Source of the DNA: Pelomonas aquatica
GTDB lineage: Bacteria; Pseudomonadota; Gammaproteobacteria; Burkholderiales; Burkholderiaceae_C
Length of the DNA: 64,000 nucleotides
Assembly: GCF_026712205.1 (NCBI RefSeq)
Contig: NZ_JAPPUW010000005.1
Location: 62,001 to 126,000, forward strand
Direction: 5' to 3'
Part shown: piece by piece, positions 45,383-54,375 of the stretch
Layout of the letters: each line of letters opens with the position of its first letter
How positions within the stretch are numbered: the stretch's first letter is position 1
Translations under genes and position numbers: made by a program
Notes under the pieces: generated by a model
The model's input: the letters and a program-made list of their open reading frames with translations, nothing else
Databases searched by the model: none
What the model was told of the DNA's origin: nothing

Positions 45383-46610
45383 ACGAGGCTTCACGCTGGT
45401 TGAGCTGATGGTCTCGGTGGCCATCGGCTTGGTGCTGGTCGTGGCGGTGCTTTACCTGCAGCTGAAGCTGACCTCGCAGAACGTCCGCACCACGGACACC
45501 GCCGTGCGCGACAACGAGGCGCGTGCGGCCATGGACGTGATCACGCGCGACCTCAGCGGTGGCGGCTTCCTGCACGGCGGCAGCAACAGCAGCTGCTACA
45601 CGGTGCTGCACTACAACACCGCGCTGCCGGCGCCGAACTACTTCGCGAGCTTTCCGGTGTCCTCGGTTGCCGGCGGCACGGGCGTGGCGCTGCCTTTCGT
45701 CGCCACACCCGGCATCACGTTGAACTACCCGGTCGCGGGCAGCACCAACCGGTCCGACGTGCTGGTCGTGCGGGGCACAGCCGATGCGACGCAGTTTTCC
45801 GCCGTGCTCAACCCAGTCGCCCCCGCGATGGACAACACCGCGTTCCTGCCGACCGCCACGACGCAGATGCCGTTCTCGCCCAGCCCGCTGCCGCCCTTCA
45901 ACGCGAACGATGTCGGCTTGGTGCAAGTCTCCGTGGGCACACCGCCCAATGCTCAGTTGGCATGTCTGCGCATTCCGATCACGACAGCGCCCGTCGTCGC
46001 CAACGGCAGCGCCTTCATCACCAGCACTGGGGCCCTGATGCCGGTGGCCGGCTACAGCGGCTTTGCCACCCAGTACGCCGGCATCGGCCTGAGCGGCGGG
46101 ATCAGCGACACCCTGCTGCGCTCGTCCAAGGTGATTGACCTGGGCGCGGCGGCGACCACCAACCAATTCGTCTACGCCTATTTCGTCGACAACAGCTACC
46201 GCTGGCCCACGCTGGTGCGGGCCAAGATCAATGCACTGACCGACCTGGAAGTGCCGAACACCCGGCAGGAGATCGCAGCCGGCGTGGTGTCGTTCCAGGT
46301 CCTCTTCGGCGTGGGCTCGGCGACTGCCGGCGTGACGGCCTACCAGACCTGGCCGCAGGTGCTGGCGGCAGGCAACGCGGGCAATGTGCTGACCGTGCGC
46401 GTGCTGATCCTGCAGCGCTCGCTGTATCCGGACAAGGATTTCAACAACGCCAGGTCCCTCTACTCGACCGGCATCATTCCGCTGCCGACCCAGTTCAACC
46501 AGGCCGGTTATACGAACTACACCATCCCGTCCCAGGAACTCACGAACCGCTTCCTGGCTCAGGAGACCGAGATGACCGTCAGGAGCGCGAGTCCGCTATG
46601 GCCCAAGTGA
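45312..46610 (+). CDS. pilW: Minor pilin PilW
   Basis: 432 residues. The only usable start before the prepilin motif is ATG 45312, giving a leader of about 29 residues and a 71-nt overlap with the preceding gene. The motif is RGFTLVELMVSVAIGLVLVVA with Glu at +5 (typical of PilW: LMVSVAIGL). The large C-terminal domain has SDVLVVRGTADATQF and QVLFGVGSATAGVTAY. Like other PilW proteins it is much bigger than the neighbouring pilins. It overlaps pilX by 13 nt. Confidence 0.88.
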   Translation: MPTPTLQAQRSRAARFSTTSSASERGFTLVELMVSVAIGLVLVVAVLYLQLKLTSQNVRTTDTAVRDNEARAAMDVITRDLSGGGFLHGGSNSSCYTVLHYNTALPAPNYFASFPVSSVAGGTGVALPFVATPGITLNYPVAGSTNRSDVLVVRGTADATQFSAVLNPVAPAMDNTAFLPTATTQMPFSPSPLPPFNANDVGLVQVSVGTPPNAQLACLRIPITTAPVVANGSAFITSTGALMPVAGYSGFATQYAGIGLSGGISDTLLRSSKVIDLGAAATTNQFVYAYFVDNSYRWPTLVRAKINALTDLEVPNTRQEIAAGVVSFQVLFGVGSATAGVTAYQTWPQVLAAGNAGNVLTVRVLILQRSLYPDKDFNNARSLYSTGIIPLPTQFNQAGYTNYTIPSQELTNRFLAQETEMTVRSASPLWPK

Positions 46611-47155
46611 GTCGGCGCCGCCAGCGCGGCGATACCCTGATCCTGACCCTGTGCATCCTGGTGGTGCTGCTGCTGGGCTTCGTCTATGTGTCCCGGAACA
46701 TCCTGTACGACACGGTGATGGCCGGCAACAACCTCACCCGTCAGAAGAACGTGCAGGTTGCCGACGTCGCGATGCGCAACCTGGAGCAGATGATCTTCAA
46801 CGTCTATGGCGACCAGCAACTGGAACAGTCGGGTGTCGGCCAGCCCTGGTACCGCGTGGTGCCTGCCAATACCAGCATCCCCGATGGCTACTGGGCCAGC
46901 TGCCTGGGGGCCGTCGCGGCCAGCCGTTGCGGTTCGGTGCCGGTGACGGTCAATGGCAGCGCGCTGCCCTACACGGCGCTGGCGGTGGTGCAGACCACCG
47001 GCCGCCAGCCCGATCCCTACGCCTGCCCCAACCAGGGCTTCGCCGCGTATTACTACGACGTCTACATCCACACGGTGGAGGCTTCGGGCGTGACCTCTGC
47101 GACAACCGAGACGGTGTACAAGCTATGCGTATTCGATCAGAACTCCAATCATTGA
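46598..47155 (+). CDS. pilX: Minor pilin PilX-like
   Basis: 185 residues. The N-terminus MAQVSRRRQRG is followed by DTLILTLCILVVLLLGFVYV, then SRNILYDTVMAGNNLTRQKN, matching the PilX pattern (NN...R after the helix). The +1 residue is Asp and there is no Glu at +5, as in some PilX/GspK-like tip pilins. The C-terminal domain has four cysteines (ASCLGA, SRCGSV, YACPNQG, KLCVFD). It overlaps the pilY1 start by 31 nt, so all minor-pilin genes are probably translated as a coupled set. Confidence 0.85.
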   Translation: MAQVSRRRQRGDTLILTLCILVVLLLGFVYVSRNILYDTVMAGNNLTRQKNVQVADVAMRNLEQMIFNVYGDQQLEQSGVGQPWYRVVPANTSIPDGYWASCLGAVAASRCGSVPVTVNGSALPYTALAVVQTTGRQPDPYACPNQGFAAYYYDVYIHTVEASGVTSATTETVYKLCVFDQNSNH

Positions 47156-50100
47156 GCCTGCGCTGCCGCAGCGGCATCGCGCTGTCGTGTGCGGCGGGGT
47201 TGTCGGCATTGCCGCTATCGGTGGCCTGGGCCGCTGCCCCCACCAACGCCCCGCAGGTGCTGCTGGCGATCACGAACTCGCAGTCCATGGACGGCACCAC
47301 CTCCGGCGCCATCATGATCGGCAGCGGCAATCAGGCGGCCGGCAACATCAGCCTCTACAACTCCAGTTCGCCGCAGAACTACGTCATCCCGGCAGGCTTC
47401 ACGCCGCCACTGAATGCCGGGTCGGGCGGTTCGGCGCCCTATACGGTGGTCTGCGGTGTCTACCTGTGCGACAACGGCCCCAGCCGCATGAACCTGGCCA
47501 AGGCCGCGATCCAGCTAGCGCTGAACAACTACGGCAACTACCTGAACTTCGGGCTCTACACCTACAGCGCCACCGGTGCTGCGGCCTACACGACCTGGGT
47601 TTACTTGATGAGCCCCAACGGGGGCTTCACGTTCACGAATACCGCATCGTCCAGCACGGTGGCCAACCCGTGCTACCAGTACAGCACGGCCAGTGCGACC
47701 GTGAAGACCAATTGCACCGCCATTGCCGGGCACTACAACCCGGTGAATATTGGTAACTACCAATACATGAACATCGCGATATCAAGCGATGCGCCAACGG
47801 TCAATGATGTGTACTACGAAAATAACGCCGCCCGGGCGGCGCTATTCCTGGACTTCGGTGGGACCAATCCAGCCACGCCTTTCCCGCCCAACAAGACCTT
47901 GGCCAACTACAACTCCGGTTCGATCACGGTGACGTATGGCTCGGTGCTGCCCAATCCCGGTGGCATCACGTCTACCGGGCCGACGAATGCCGGCTATGTG
48001 CCCTATTCGGCCGAGGTGCTGTACTCGCAGCGTGGCTTCGGCTACTACGCTGGCAACTACAGTTCGACAACTGGCGCGGTCGCGGTGCCGATGAACAGCG
48101 CGGTCACAAGCTTCAATGCGGCCTTGGCTCCCGAAACCAACAATTCGGCATCCTCGGAAGTGAAGGCAGTGACCGTGCAGTCGCCCATGGCCGGGCTGCT
48201 GAATGGTGCCAACAGCTATCTGACCGGGTTCAGCCCGAAGTCATGCACTCAGGCCGTCGTGCTGCTGACCGACGGCCTGCCCACGCGAGACCTGGCCGCC
48301 AAGAACTGGCCGCCCTTGGGCAGCATCTCGGCCTCGCCTTCTCCCAATGGCTACGGCGTCTCCGCGACCTTCAACATTGACGGCAGCTTGGCAAGCACGA
48401 ACGACCAGGCGCTGACCGACGCCATCAACGCGCTCAACGCACTCCGCAACAACGGCATCAAGACCTACATCATCGGGCTGGGTGCCGGCGTCAACAACGC
48501 GGCCAATCCGGTGGCGGCGCAGACGCTGACGGCGATGGCCATCGCCGGCGGCACCACCAACTTCTATCCGGCCGCCGACGCAACCAGCCTGAACAACGCC
48601 TTCCTGTCGATCGTCGACCTGATCTACAAGCAGTCCTCGGTGGCGGCACCGATCGCGCCCATCACGGTGAAGAGCGGCACGGCCTTTGAGTACAGCCTGA
48701 CCAGTGACCCCTACCCGCGCGCCGGCTATGCCAAGGCCTACTCGGTGGACGTGAACGGCATCCCGGCGACTACCTCCTCCTGGGACGGCGCGGCGCTGAT
48801 GACCGCGGCCGGCCGCACCACCGCGCTGCTGTCGACCACCACCAGCAACACCATCACCACGCTGGGCAATATCGACACGGCCGCCTTCAGCCGGAGCGGC
48901 ACCAATACCTGCGTGCCCGATGTCGCCACCATCGTCGCCTACACGATCAACCCGTCGTACACGAACCCGAGCCTTCCGAGCTGCAGCTATCTGGGCGACA
49001 GAAAGTCCAACTGGTTCCTGGGCTCCTACAGCACGCAGAACGTCGGCAAGTTCGTCGGTCCGGTCGGTAGTGCCGTGCTGTCGACCGCCCCGGGCTATGG
49101 CGCCTATGCGGCCAGTGCCACGTCCCGACCGCCGCTGCTGATGTTCGCGAACAATGACGGCTTCCTGTATGCGCTGAATGCGAGCAGCGGCGCGCTGCTG
49201 TGGGGGTGGACGCCGCGCGAGGTGCTACCTCAACTGCAGAACTATTCCACCTTCCAGACGCTGGGCCAGGCGGACGGCAACTTCAGCGTGGTCGATGCGG
49301 TCGACGGCGGCGGCAACTGGGGCTCCTATGTGGTGGGCAGCGCGCTCTCCGGCGCCGTCCACTACAGCCTTAAGCTCAACAGCAACGGCGTGCCGGTCAG
49401 CCAAGTCTACGACATCAATGTGAGTTCCGGCAGTTCGCCCGGCGACAAGGCCGGCGCCACCGGCGCCGTGCCGTTGCACCAGGCGCCGCAGTTCGTCTAC
49501 ATCAACGGCAAGACCTATGCGGTGTTCATCGTCAACAGCGGGGCGATCAGCACGCTGTACGAGGTCAACGTGGCCAATGCGTCCGACCAGAGCAGCTGGC
49601 AGCTGCCCTTCGTGCTCAGCAGCGCGGTCTATGTGGACTCGGCGTACAACAGGCTGTGGGCCGGCAGCGCCGCAGGCGACATCTGGAAGGGCACGCTGAC
49701 CGGCAATGCGAAGAACGATGCGCTCGCCATGTCCAAGGCCGCGTCCACGATCAACCCGGCCAACAACTCGTCCGCGGTGACGCCCATCCTGTACGTGGGC
49801 TATACCGAGGTGAAGGGCCTGCCGTACATCTTTGCGGCCAACTCGGCCCAGATCACCGTGTATGGCCTCAGCCAGACCGGCTATGTGCCGATGTGGGCCA
49901 CCACCACGAGCAGCGGCTATGTCTATAACGGCAGCACGTTCGTGGCCAACGCCACGCTGCCCACGCTGACCTCTGGCGGCTCCATGTCGGACGCGCCGCG
50001 CGTGGATGGCACCACGATGATCCTGCCGCTGTTCGTGCCCCCCACCGGTTGCGGCACCGGCACCGGCTACTACGACTTCCTCAACCTGCTCAACGGCCAG

Positions 50101-50304
50101 TTCCCGACGACGCGCATGGTCTACAACAGCAGTGTCGTGACCGCCAACATCGTCGTGGGGCCAGGTCCGGCATTCACGCCCAGCGTGACGGTCACCCAGC
50201 AAGGTGTTGCGCTGAACCCCGGCTCCGCAGGCAACCTGACCCCGCAGAGCCCCATGGTGTCGCCTGTCCGGCCGATATCGCCGATCAGCTGGAAGCAACA
50301 CTGA
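47125..50304 (+). CDS. pilY1: PilY1-like pilus tip/adhesin protein
   Basis: 1059 residues from ATG 47125. The signal peptide ends LSVAWA. An N-terminal vWA-like region (about 35-530) contains VLLAITNSQSM and, near residue 380, AVVLLTDGLPTRD. A C-terminal PilC/PilY beta-propeller (about 600-1020) has LLMFANNDGFLYALNASSG and DSAYNRLWAGSAAGDIWKG. The MIDAS-like DxSxS of canonical PilY1 reads TNSQS, and the DxDxDG calcium loop is not obvious in the propeller. By family it sits at the pilus tip with minor pilins and promotes assembly and adhesion. It ends the cluster. Confidence 0.87.
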   Translation: MRIRSELQSLSLRCRSGIALSCAAGLSALPLSVAWAAAPTNAPQVLLAITNSQSMDGTTSGAIMIGSGNQAAGNISLYNSSSPQNYVIPAGFTPPLNAGSGGSAPYTVVCGVYLCDNGPSRMNLAKAAIQLALNNYGNYLNFGLYTYSATGAAAYTTWVYLMSPNGGFTFTNTASSSTVANPCYQYSTASATVKTNCTAIAGHYNPVNIGNYQYMNIAISSDAPTVNDVYYENNAARAALFLDFGGTNPATPFPPNKTLANYNSGSITVTYGSVLPNPGGITSTGPTNAGYVPYSAEVLYSQRGFGYYAGNYSSTTGAVAVPMNSAVTSFNAALAPETNNSASSEVKAVTVQSPMAGLLNGANSYLTGFSPKSCTQAVVLLTDGLPTRDLAAKNWPPLGSISASPSPNGYGVSATFNIDGSLASTNDQALTDAINALNALRNNGIKTYIIGLGAGVNNAANPVAAQTLTAMAIAGGTTNFYPAADATSLNNAFLSIVDLIYKQSSVAAPIAPITVKSGTAFEYSLTSDPYPRAGYAKAYSVDVNGIPATTSSWDGAALMTAAGRTTALLSTTTSNTITTLGNIDTAAFSRSGTNTCVPDVATIVAYTINPSYTNPSLPSCSYLGDRKSNWFLGSYSTQNVGKFVGPVGSAVLSTAPGYGAYAASATSRPPLLMFANNDGFLYALNASSGALLWGWTPREVLPQLQNYSTFQTLGQADGNFSVVDAVDGGGNWGSYVVGSALSGAVHYSLKLNSNGVPVSQVYDINVSSGSSPGDKAGATGAVPLHQAPQFVYINGKTYAVFIVNSGAISTLYEVNVANASDQSSWQLPFVLSSAVYVDSAYNRLWAGSAAGDIWKGTLTGNAKNDALAMSKAASTINPANNSSAVTPILYVGYTEVKGLPYIFAANSAQITVYGLSQTGYVPMWATTTSSGYVYNGSTFVANATLPTLTSGGSMSDAPRVDGTTMILPLFVPPTGCGTGTGYYDFLNLLNGQFPTTRMVYNSSVVTANIVVGPGPAFTPSVTVTQQGVALNPGSAGNLTPQSPMVSPVRPISPISWKQH

Positions 50305-50445
50305 TTCCTCACGGCGGCGTTCGGTGCACCGCAGGCGGCGGGGCGGGGGAACTCGCCGGCTGGCTTTACAAGGCCTTGCCGCGAGGGTCCGCGGGGTGAT
50401 CGGTGTTTCCCCTATCATGGCGCCCTTTATCCTCGCCCTCGCCTG

Positions 50446-51255
50446 GTGGACCCTGCCTCTCAAACACTGATCGAACTGCGCAACGTCAGCTGCGGCTACG
50501 GCGATCGCGTGATCCTGGATGGCGTCAACCTGAAGCTCGAACGGGGCAAGGTGCTGGCGCTGATCGGCACCTCGGGCGGCGGCAAGACCACCATCCTGCG
50601 CCTGCTGGGCCGCCAGTTGCGCCCGCTGTCGGGCCAGGTACTGTTCGACGGCCAGGACCTGGCGCCGCTGGATCTGAACGGCCTCTATGCCGTGCGCCGG
50701 CGCATGGGCATGCTGTTCCAGTTCGGCGCGCTGTTCACCGACCTCAGCGTGTTCGAGAACGTCGCCTTCCCGCTGCGCGAGCACACCGACCTACCCGAAG
50801 CGATGATCCGCGACCTCGTGCTGATGAAGCTCAATGCGGTCGGCCTGCGCGGCGCGCGCGACCTGTTGCCCAGCGAAGTCTCCGGCGGCATGGCGCGACG
50901 CGTGGCGCTGGCGCGCGCGATCGCGCTGGATCCGGACTTGGTCCTCTATGACGAGCCCTTCGCCGGCCTGGACCCGATCTCGCTCGGCGTAGCCGCGCGG
51001 CTGATCCGCGATCTGAACGACGCGCTCGGGCTGACCAGCGTCATCGTGTCGCACGACCTGCACGAGACCTTCGGCATCGCCGACCAGGTGGCCATGATCG
51101 CCAACGGCCGCGTCGTCGCCCAGGGCACGCCGGACGAACTGCGTCACAGCGACGACCCGCTGGTGCACCAGTTCGTCGGCGCCGAGCCCGACGGGCCGGT
51201 GCGCTTCCACCAGCCGGCCCGGTCCGTGGCCGAGGATTTTGGAGTGTCGGCATGA
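50446..51255 (+). CDS. mlaF: Mla phospholipid transport ATP-binding protein MlaF
   Basis: 269 residues from GTG 50446. It is the ATPase of the MlaFEDB inner-membrane complex, which moves phospholipids between the membranes. Walker A is GTSGGGKTT, the signature VSGGMARRVALARA (variant but MlaF-typical) and Walker B LVLYDEPFAGLDP; SVIVSHDLHETFGIAD carries the switch His. The start is preceded by TATCAT (50413-50418), possibly a -10 element. It is the first gene of mlaFEDACB and overlaps mlaE by 4 nt. Confidence 0.95.
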   Translation: MDPASQTLIELRNVSCGYGDRVILDGVNLKLERGKVLALIGTSGGGKTTILRLLGRQLRPLSGQVLFDGQDLAPLDLNGLYAVRRRMGMLFQFGALFTDLSVFENVAFPLREHTDLPEAMIRDLVLMKLNAVGLRGARDLLPSEVSGGMARRVALARAIALDPDLVLYDEPFAGLDPISLGVAARLIRDLNDALGLTSVIVSHDLHETFGIADQVAMIANGRVVAQGTPDELRHSDDPLVHQFVGAEPDGPVRFHQPARSVAEDFGVSA

Positions 51256-52031
51256 TCGCGTTCGCTGCCCGCATCGGTGCCGGACTGCGGCTGACGCTGG
51301 TCGACGTCGGCGCGTCGGCACGGCTCTTCTTCACGCTGCTGGCCCGCTCGCCCAAGGCGCTGACGCGCTTCGTCCTCGTGCGCGAGCAGGTTTTCTATCT
51401 GGGCAATCGCTCGCTGTCCATCATCGGCGTGTCCGGGCTCTTCGTCGGCTTCGTGCTGGCGTTGCAGGGCTATTACACGCTGCAGCGCTATGGCTCGGCC
51501 GAGGCGGTCGGCATGCTGGTCGCGCTCAGCCTGGTGCGCGAACTGGGGCCGGTCGTCACGGCGCTGCTGTTCGCGGGCCGGGCCGGCACCTCGCTGACGG
51601 CCGAGATCGGTCTGATGAAGGCCGGCGAGCAACTGACGGCCATGGAGATGATGGCGGTGGACCCCGTGCAGCGGGTGCTGGCGCCGCGTTTCTGGGGCGG
51701 CGTCATCGCGATGCCCTTGCTTGCCGCGGTCTTCTCGGCCGTCGGCATCATCGGCGGCTGGCTGGTGGCGGTGGCCCTGATCGGCATCGACGCCGGCGCC
51801 TTCTGGTCGCAGATGCAGGGCGGCGTGGATGTGTTCGCGGACGTCGGCAACGGCGTCATCAAGAGCCTGGTGTTCGGCGTGACGGTCACCTTCGTCGCGC
51901 TGCTGCAGGGCTATGCCTGCAAGCCCACGCCCGAGGGCGTGTCGGCGGCCACCACGCGCACCGTCGTGCTGTCGTCCCTCGCCGTGCTGGCGCTGGACTT
52001 CATGCTGACCGCAACGATGTTTTCGATTTGA
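51252..52031 (+). CDS. mlaE: Mla phospholipid transport permease MlaE
   Basis: 259 residues. The MlaE fold has conserved QVFYLGNRSLSIIGVSGLF and GFVLALQGYYTLQRYG, with the coupling sequence ELGPVVTALLFAGRAGTSL and TAEIGLMKAGEQLTAMEMM. About five to six hydrophobic segments are visible. It forms the membrane core with the MlaD ring. It is separated from mlaD by 19 nt. Confidence 0.96.
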   Translation: MIAFAARIGAGLRLTLVDVGASARLFFTLLARSPKALTRFVLVREQVFYLGNRSLSIIGVSGLFVGFVLALQGYYTLQRYGSAEAVGMLVALSLVRELGPVVTALLFAGRAGTSLTAEIGLMKAGEQLTAMEMMAVDPVQRVLAPRFWGGVIAMPLLAAVFSAVGIIGGWLVAVALIGIDAGAFWSQMQGGVDVFADVGNGVIKSLVFGVTVTFVALLQGYACKPTPEGVSAATTRTVVLSSLAVLALDFMLTATMFSI

Positions 52032-52050
52032 ATGGAGTCAGGGAGTACAC

Positions 52051-52542
52051 ATGCAAGCCTCTCGACATGACGCCTGGGTGGGTTTCTTCGTGCTGCTGGG
52101 CGGCGCGGCGCTGCTCTTCCTCGCGCTGAAGGCCGGGAATCTGCTCAGCCTCAATTTCGACGCCACCTACCAGGTGTCGGCGCGCTTCGACAACATCGGC
52201 GGCTTGAAGCCGAACGCGGCGGTCAAGAGCGCCGGCGTCGTCGTCGGCCGCGTGGAGTCGATCAGCTTCGACGACAAGACCTTCCAGGCCAAGGTCGTCA
52301 TCAACCTGCAGAAGGCCACGCAGTTCCCCAAGGACAGCTCGGCCAAGATCCTGACCTCGGGCCTGCTCGGCGAGCAGTACATCGGCCTGGAGCCGGGCGC
52401 GGACGAGAAGAACCTGGGCGGCGGCGACGTCATCAAGCAGACGCAGAGCGCCGTCGTGCTGGAGAACCTGATCGGCCAGTTCATCAACAGCAAGGCCGCC
52501 GACATGGGCAGCGCCGCCCCCGCCTCGGGGAGCAAGCCGTGA
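52051..52542 (+). CDS. mlaD: Mla substrate-binding MCE protein MlaD
   Basis: 163 residues. It has one N-terminal membrane anchor (WVGFFVLLGGAALLFLALK) and a single MCE domain: SARFDNIGGLKPNAAVKSAG, VVVGRVESISFDD, then ILTSGLLGEQYIGLEPG. It forms a hexameric periplasmic ring. The stop overlaps the mlaA start (GTGA). Confidence 0.96.
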   Translation: MQASRHDAWVGFFVLLGGAALLFLALKAGNLLSLNFDATYQVSARFDNIGGLKPNAAVKSAGVVVGRVESISFDDKTFQAKVVINLQKATQFPKDSSAKILTSGLLGEQYIGLEPGADEKNLGGGDVIKQTQSAVVLENLIGQFINSKAADMGSAAPASGSKP

Positions 52543-53369
52543 GCCGGCTGACGCGCTGGCTCGCGCTGCTGGCGCTCGTGCTGGGTCTGGCCGGCTGCCA
52601 GACGATGCAGCATGTCGGCGACAAACTGCAAGGCGCGGTCGACAGGGTCATGGGCTCCAAGGGCCAGAAGCTGGACCCCTGGGAGTCGTGGAACCGCAAG
52701 GTCTTCGCCTTCAACGAGAGCCTGGACGAGCATGTCCTCAAGCCCGTCGCGACGGCCTACTCCGAGATCCTGCCTTCGCCCATCCGCACAGGCATCGGCA
52801 ACTTCTTCGGCAATATCGGCGACGCTTGGTCGGCCGTGAACCTGATGCTGCAGGGGCGCTTCAAGGCGGGCCTGGACCAGGGCATGCGCGTGGCCGTGAA
52901 CTCGACCTTCGGCCTGGCCGGCCTGCTCGACGTCGCAACCGAGGCCGGCTTGGAGAAGAACAGCCAGGACTTCGGCAAGACGCTGGGTAAATGGGGCATG
53001 GGCACCGGCGCCTACATCGTCTGGCCGGTGTTCGGCCCGTCCTCGGTGCGCGACTCCATCGGTCTGCCCTTCGACTGGAAGGCGTCGCCGGCCGTCGTCT
53101 TCGACGATGGCAAGAAAAAGGCGGGTGTCCTGGTGCTGAGTGCGATCAACACGCGCGCCAACTTCCTGCGCGCCAGCGAGATGCTGGAAGGCATTGCGCT
53201 GGACAAGTACACCTTCTACCGCGACGCCTATCTGCAGCGCCGCGGCAGCTTCGACGACGACGACGCGGTCGAAGTGCTGGTGCCGGGCAGCGGGACGCAC
53301 GCGCCGGAGCCGGCGGCCTCCGAACCGGCCGCCCTGCCCGCCGATCCTGCCTCCGCGGCGGCGCGGTGA
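52539..53369 (+). CDS. mlaA: Outer-membrane lipoprotein MlaA (VacJ)
   Basis: 276 residues from GTG 52539. The signal peptide ends in lipobox LAGC (Cys20). The MlaA core is DPWESWNRKVFAFNESLDE, LPSPIRTGIGNFFGNIGD and FGKTLGKWGMGTGAYIVWP. It forms an outer-membrane ring that removes mislocalised phospholipids from the outer leaflet. A Pro/Ala tail ends the protein. Its presence inside the mla operon, between mlaD and mlaC, is the usual betaproteobacterial arrangement. Confidence 0.95.
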   Translation: MSRLTRWLALLALVLGLAGCQTMQHVGDKLQGAVDRVMGSKGQKLDPWESWNRKVFAFNESLDEHVLKPVATAYSEILPSPIRTGIGNFFGNIGDAWSAVNLMLQGRFKAGLDQGMRVAVNSTFGLAGLLDVATEAGLEKNSQDFGKTLGKWGMGTGAYIVWPVFGPSSVRDSIGLPFDWKASPAVVFDDGKKKAGVLVLSAINTRANFLRASEMLEGIALDKYTFYRDAYLQRRGSFDDDDAVEVLVPGSGTHAPEPAASEPAALPADPASAAAR

Positions 53370-53425
53370 ACCGAAACCCGGGCTGGCGCGTTGAGCGACG
53401 GCCCCTGTTCTGAGAAAGCGACATC

Positions 53426-54067
53426 ATGACCCTGCCGACCTCCCTGCGCCGCCTGCTGGCCCTGACCACCCTGGGCCTGGGCCTCGTGCACGCGGCTCAC
53501 GCGGCCGACGCCAGCGCGCCCGACCTGCTGATCCGCCAGCTCTCGCTGGAGACCATCGAGGCCGTCAAGGCCGACAAGGACATCCAGGCCGGCAACATCG
53601 CCAAGATCATCGCCCTGGTCGACACCAAGGTGATGCCCCACGTCAACTTCCAGCGCATGACGGCATCGGCCGTCGGCCGCTTCTGGCGCCAGGCCACGCC
53701 CGAGCAGCAAACCAGGCTGCAGGCGGAGTTCAAGACCCTGCTGATGCGCACCTATGCCGGCGCGCTGACCCAGGTGAAGGACCAGACCATCGGCCTGAAG
53801 CCGCTGCGTGCCCAGCCGACCGACGCCGAGGTCGTCGTGCGCACCGAGATCCGCGGCAAGGGCGATGCCATCCAGCTCGACTACCGCCTCGAGAAGGCCG
53901 GCGACGTCTGGAGGATCTACGACGTGAACGTGCTCGGCATCTGGCTGGCCGACCAGTACCGCAACAGCTTTGCTCAGGAGATCGGCGCCAACGGCATCGA
54001 CGGCCTGATCAAGAGCCTGGCCGACAAGAATGCCAAGGCCGCCGCTGCGCCGGCCGCCAAGGGCTGA
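53426..54067 (+). CDS. mlaC: Periplasmic phospholipid shuttle MlaC
   Basis: 213 residues. A signal peptide (LGLVHAAHAA) is followed by the MlaC (Tol-Tol-Ttg2) domain: IIALVDTKVMPHVNFQRMTA, FKTLLMRTYAGALTQ, AIQLDYRLEKAGDVWRIYDV. It carries phospholipid between MlaA and MlaFEDB. It starts 56 nt after mlaA and ends 2 nt before mlaB. Confidence 0.95.
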   Translation: MTLPTSLRRLLALTTLGLGLVHAAHAADASAPDLLIRQLSLETIEAVKADKDIQAGNIAKIIALVDTKVMPHVNFQRMTASAVGRFWRQATPEQQTRLQAEFKTLLMRTYAGALTQVKDQTIGLKPLRAQPTDAEVVVRTEIRGKGDAIQLDYRLEKAGDVWRIYDVNVLGIWLADQYRNSFAQEIGANGIDGLIKSLADKNAKAAAAPAAKG

Positions 54068-54069
54068 TC

Positions 54070-54372
54070 TTGAGCACGCTGAAGCTGCCCACGCGGCTGC
54101 GCATGGACGGCGCCCGCGCCGAGTGGGCGCAGATGTCGCCGGCCCTGCGCGCCGAGGCCGCCCAGGTGCTGGCGGCGGCGGGCCGTGAGGTGCGCCTGTC
54201 GGCTGCCGCATTGACCGACTTCGACTCGTCGGCCCTGAGCCTGCTGCTGTCGGCCGCGCGCCAATGCAGCGAGCAGGGCGTGAAGCTCAAGCTTGACGAC
54301 GTGCCGGACAAGCTGCGCGAGCTGGCCCGCGTCTACGGCGTGGCCGAGCTGTTCTGGTCCGCCGCCGCCTGA
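54070..54372 (+). CDS. mlaB: STAS-domain protein MlaB
   Basis: 100 residues from TTG 54070, 2 nt after the mlaC stop; an ATG at 54103 would cut into the STAS fold. It has GREVRLSAAALTDFDSSALSL and LLLSAARQCSEQGVKLKLDD, the STAS motif around DFDSSAL. MlaB stabilises and activates the MlaF ATPase. It is the last gene of the operon and converges on hexR with a 3-nt gap, so no room exists for a terminator. Confidence 0.88.
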   Translation: MSTLKLPTRLRMDGARAEWAQMSPALRAEAAQVLAAAGREVRLSAAALTDFDSSALSLLLSAARQCSEQGVKLKLDDVPDKLRELARVYGVAELFWSAAA

Positions 54373-54375
54373 GCC

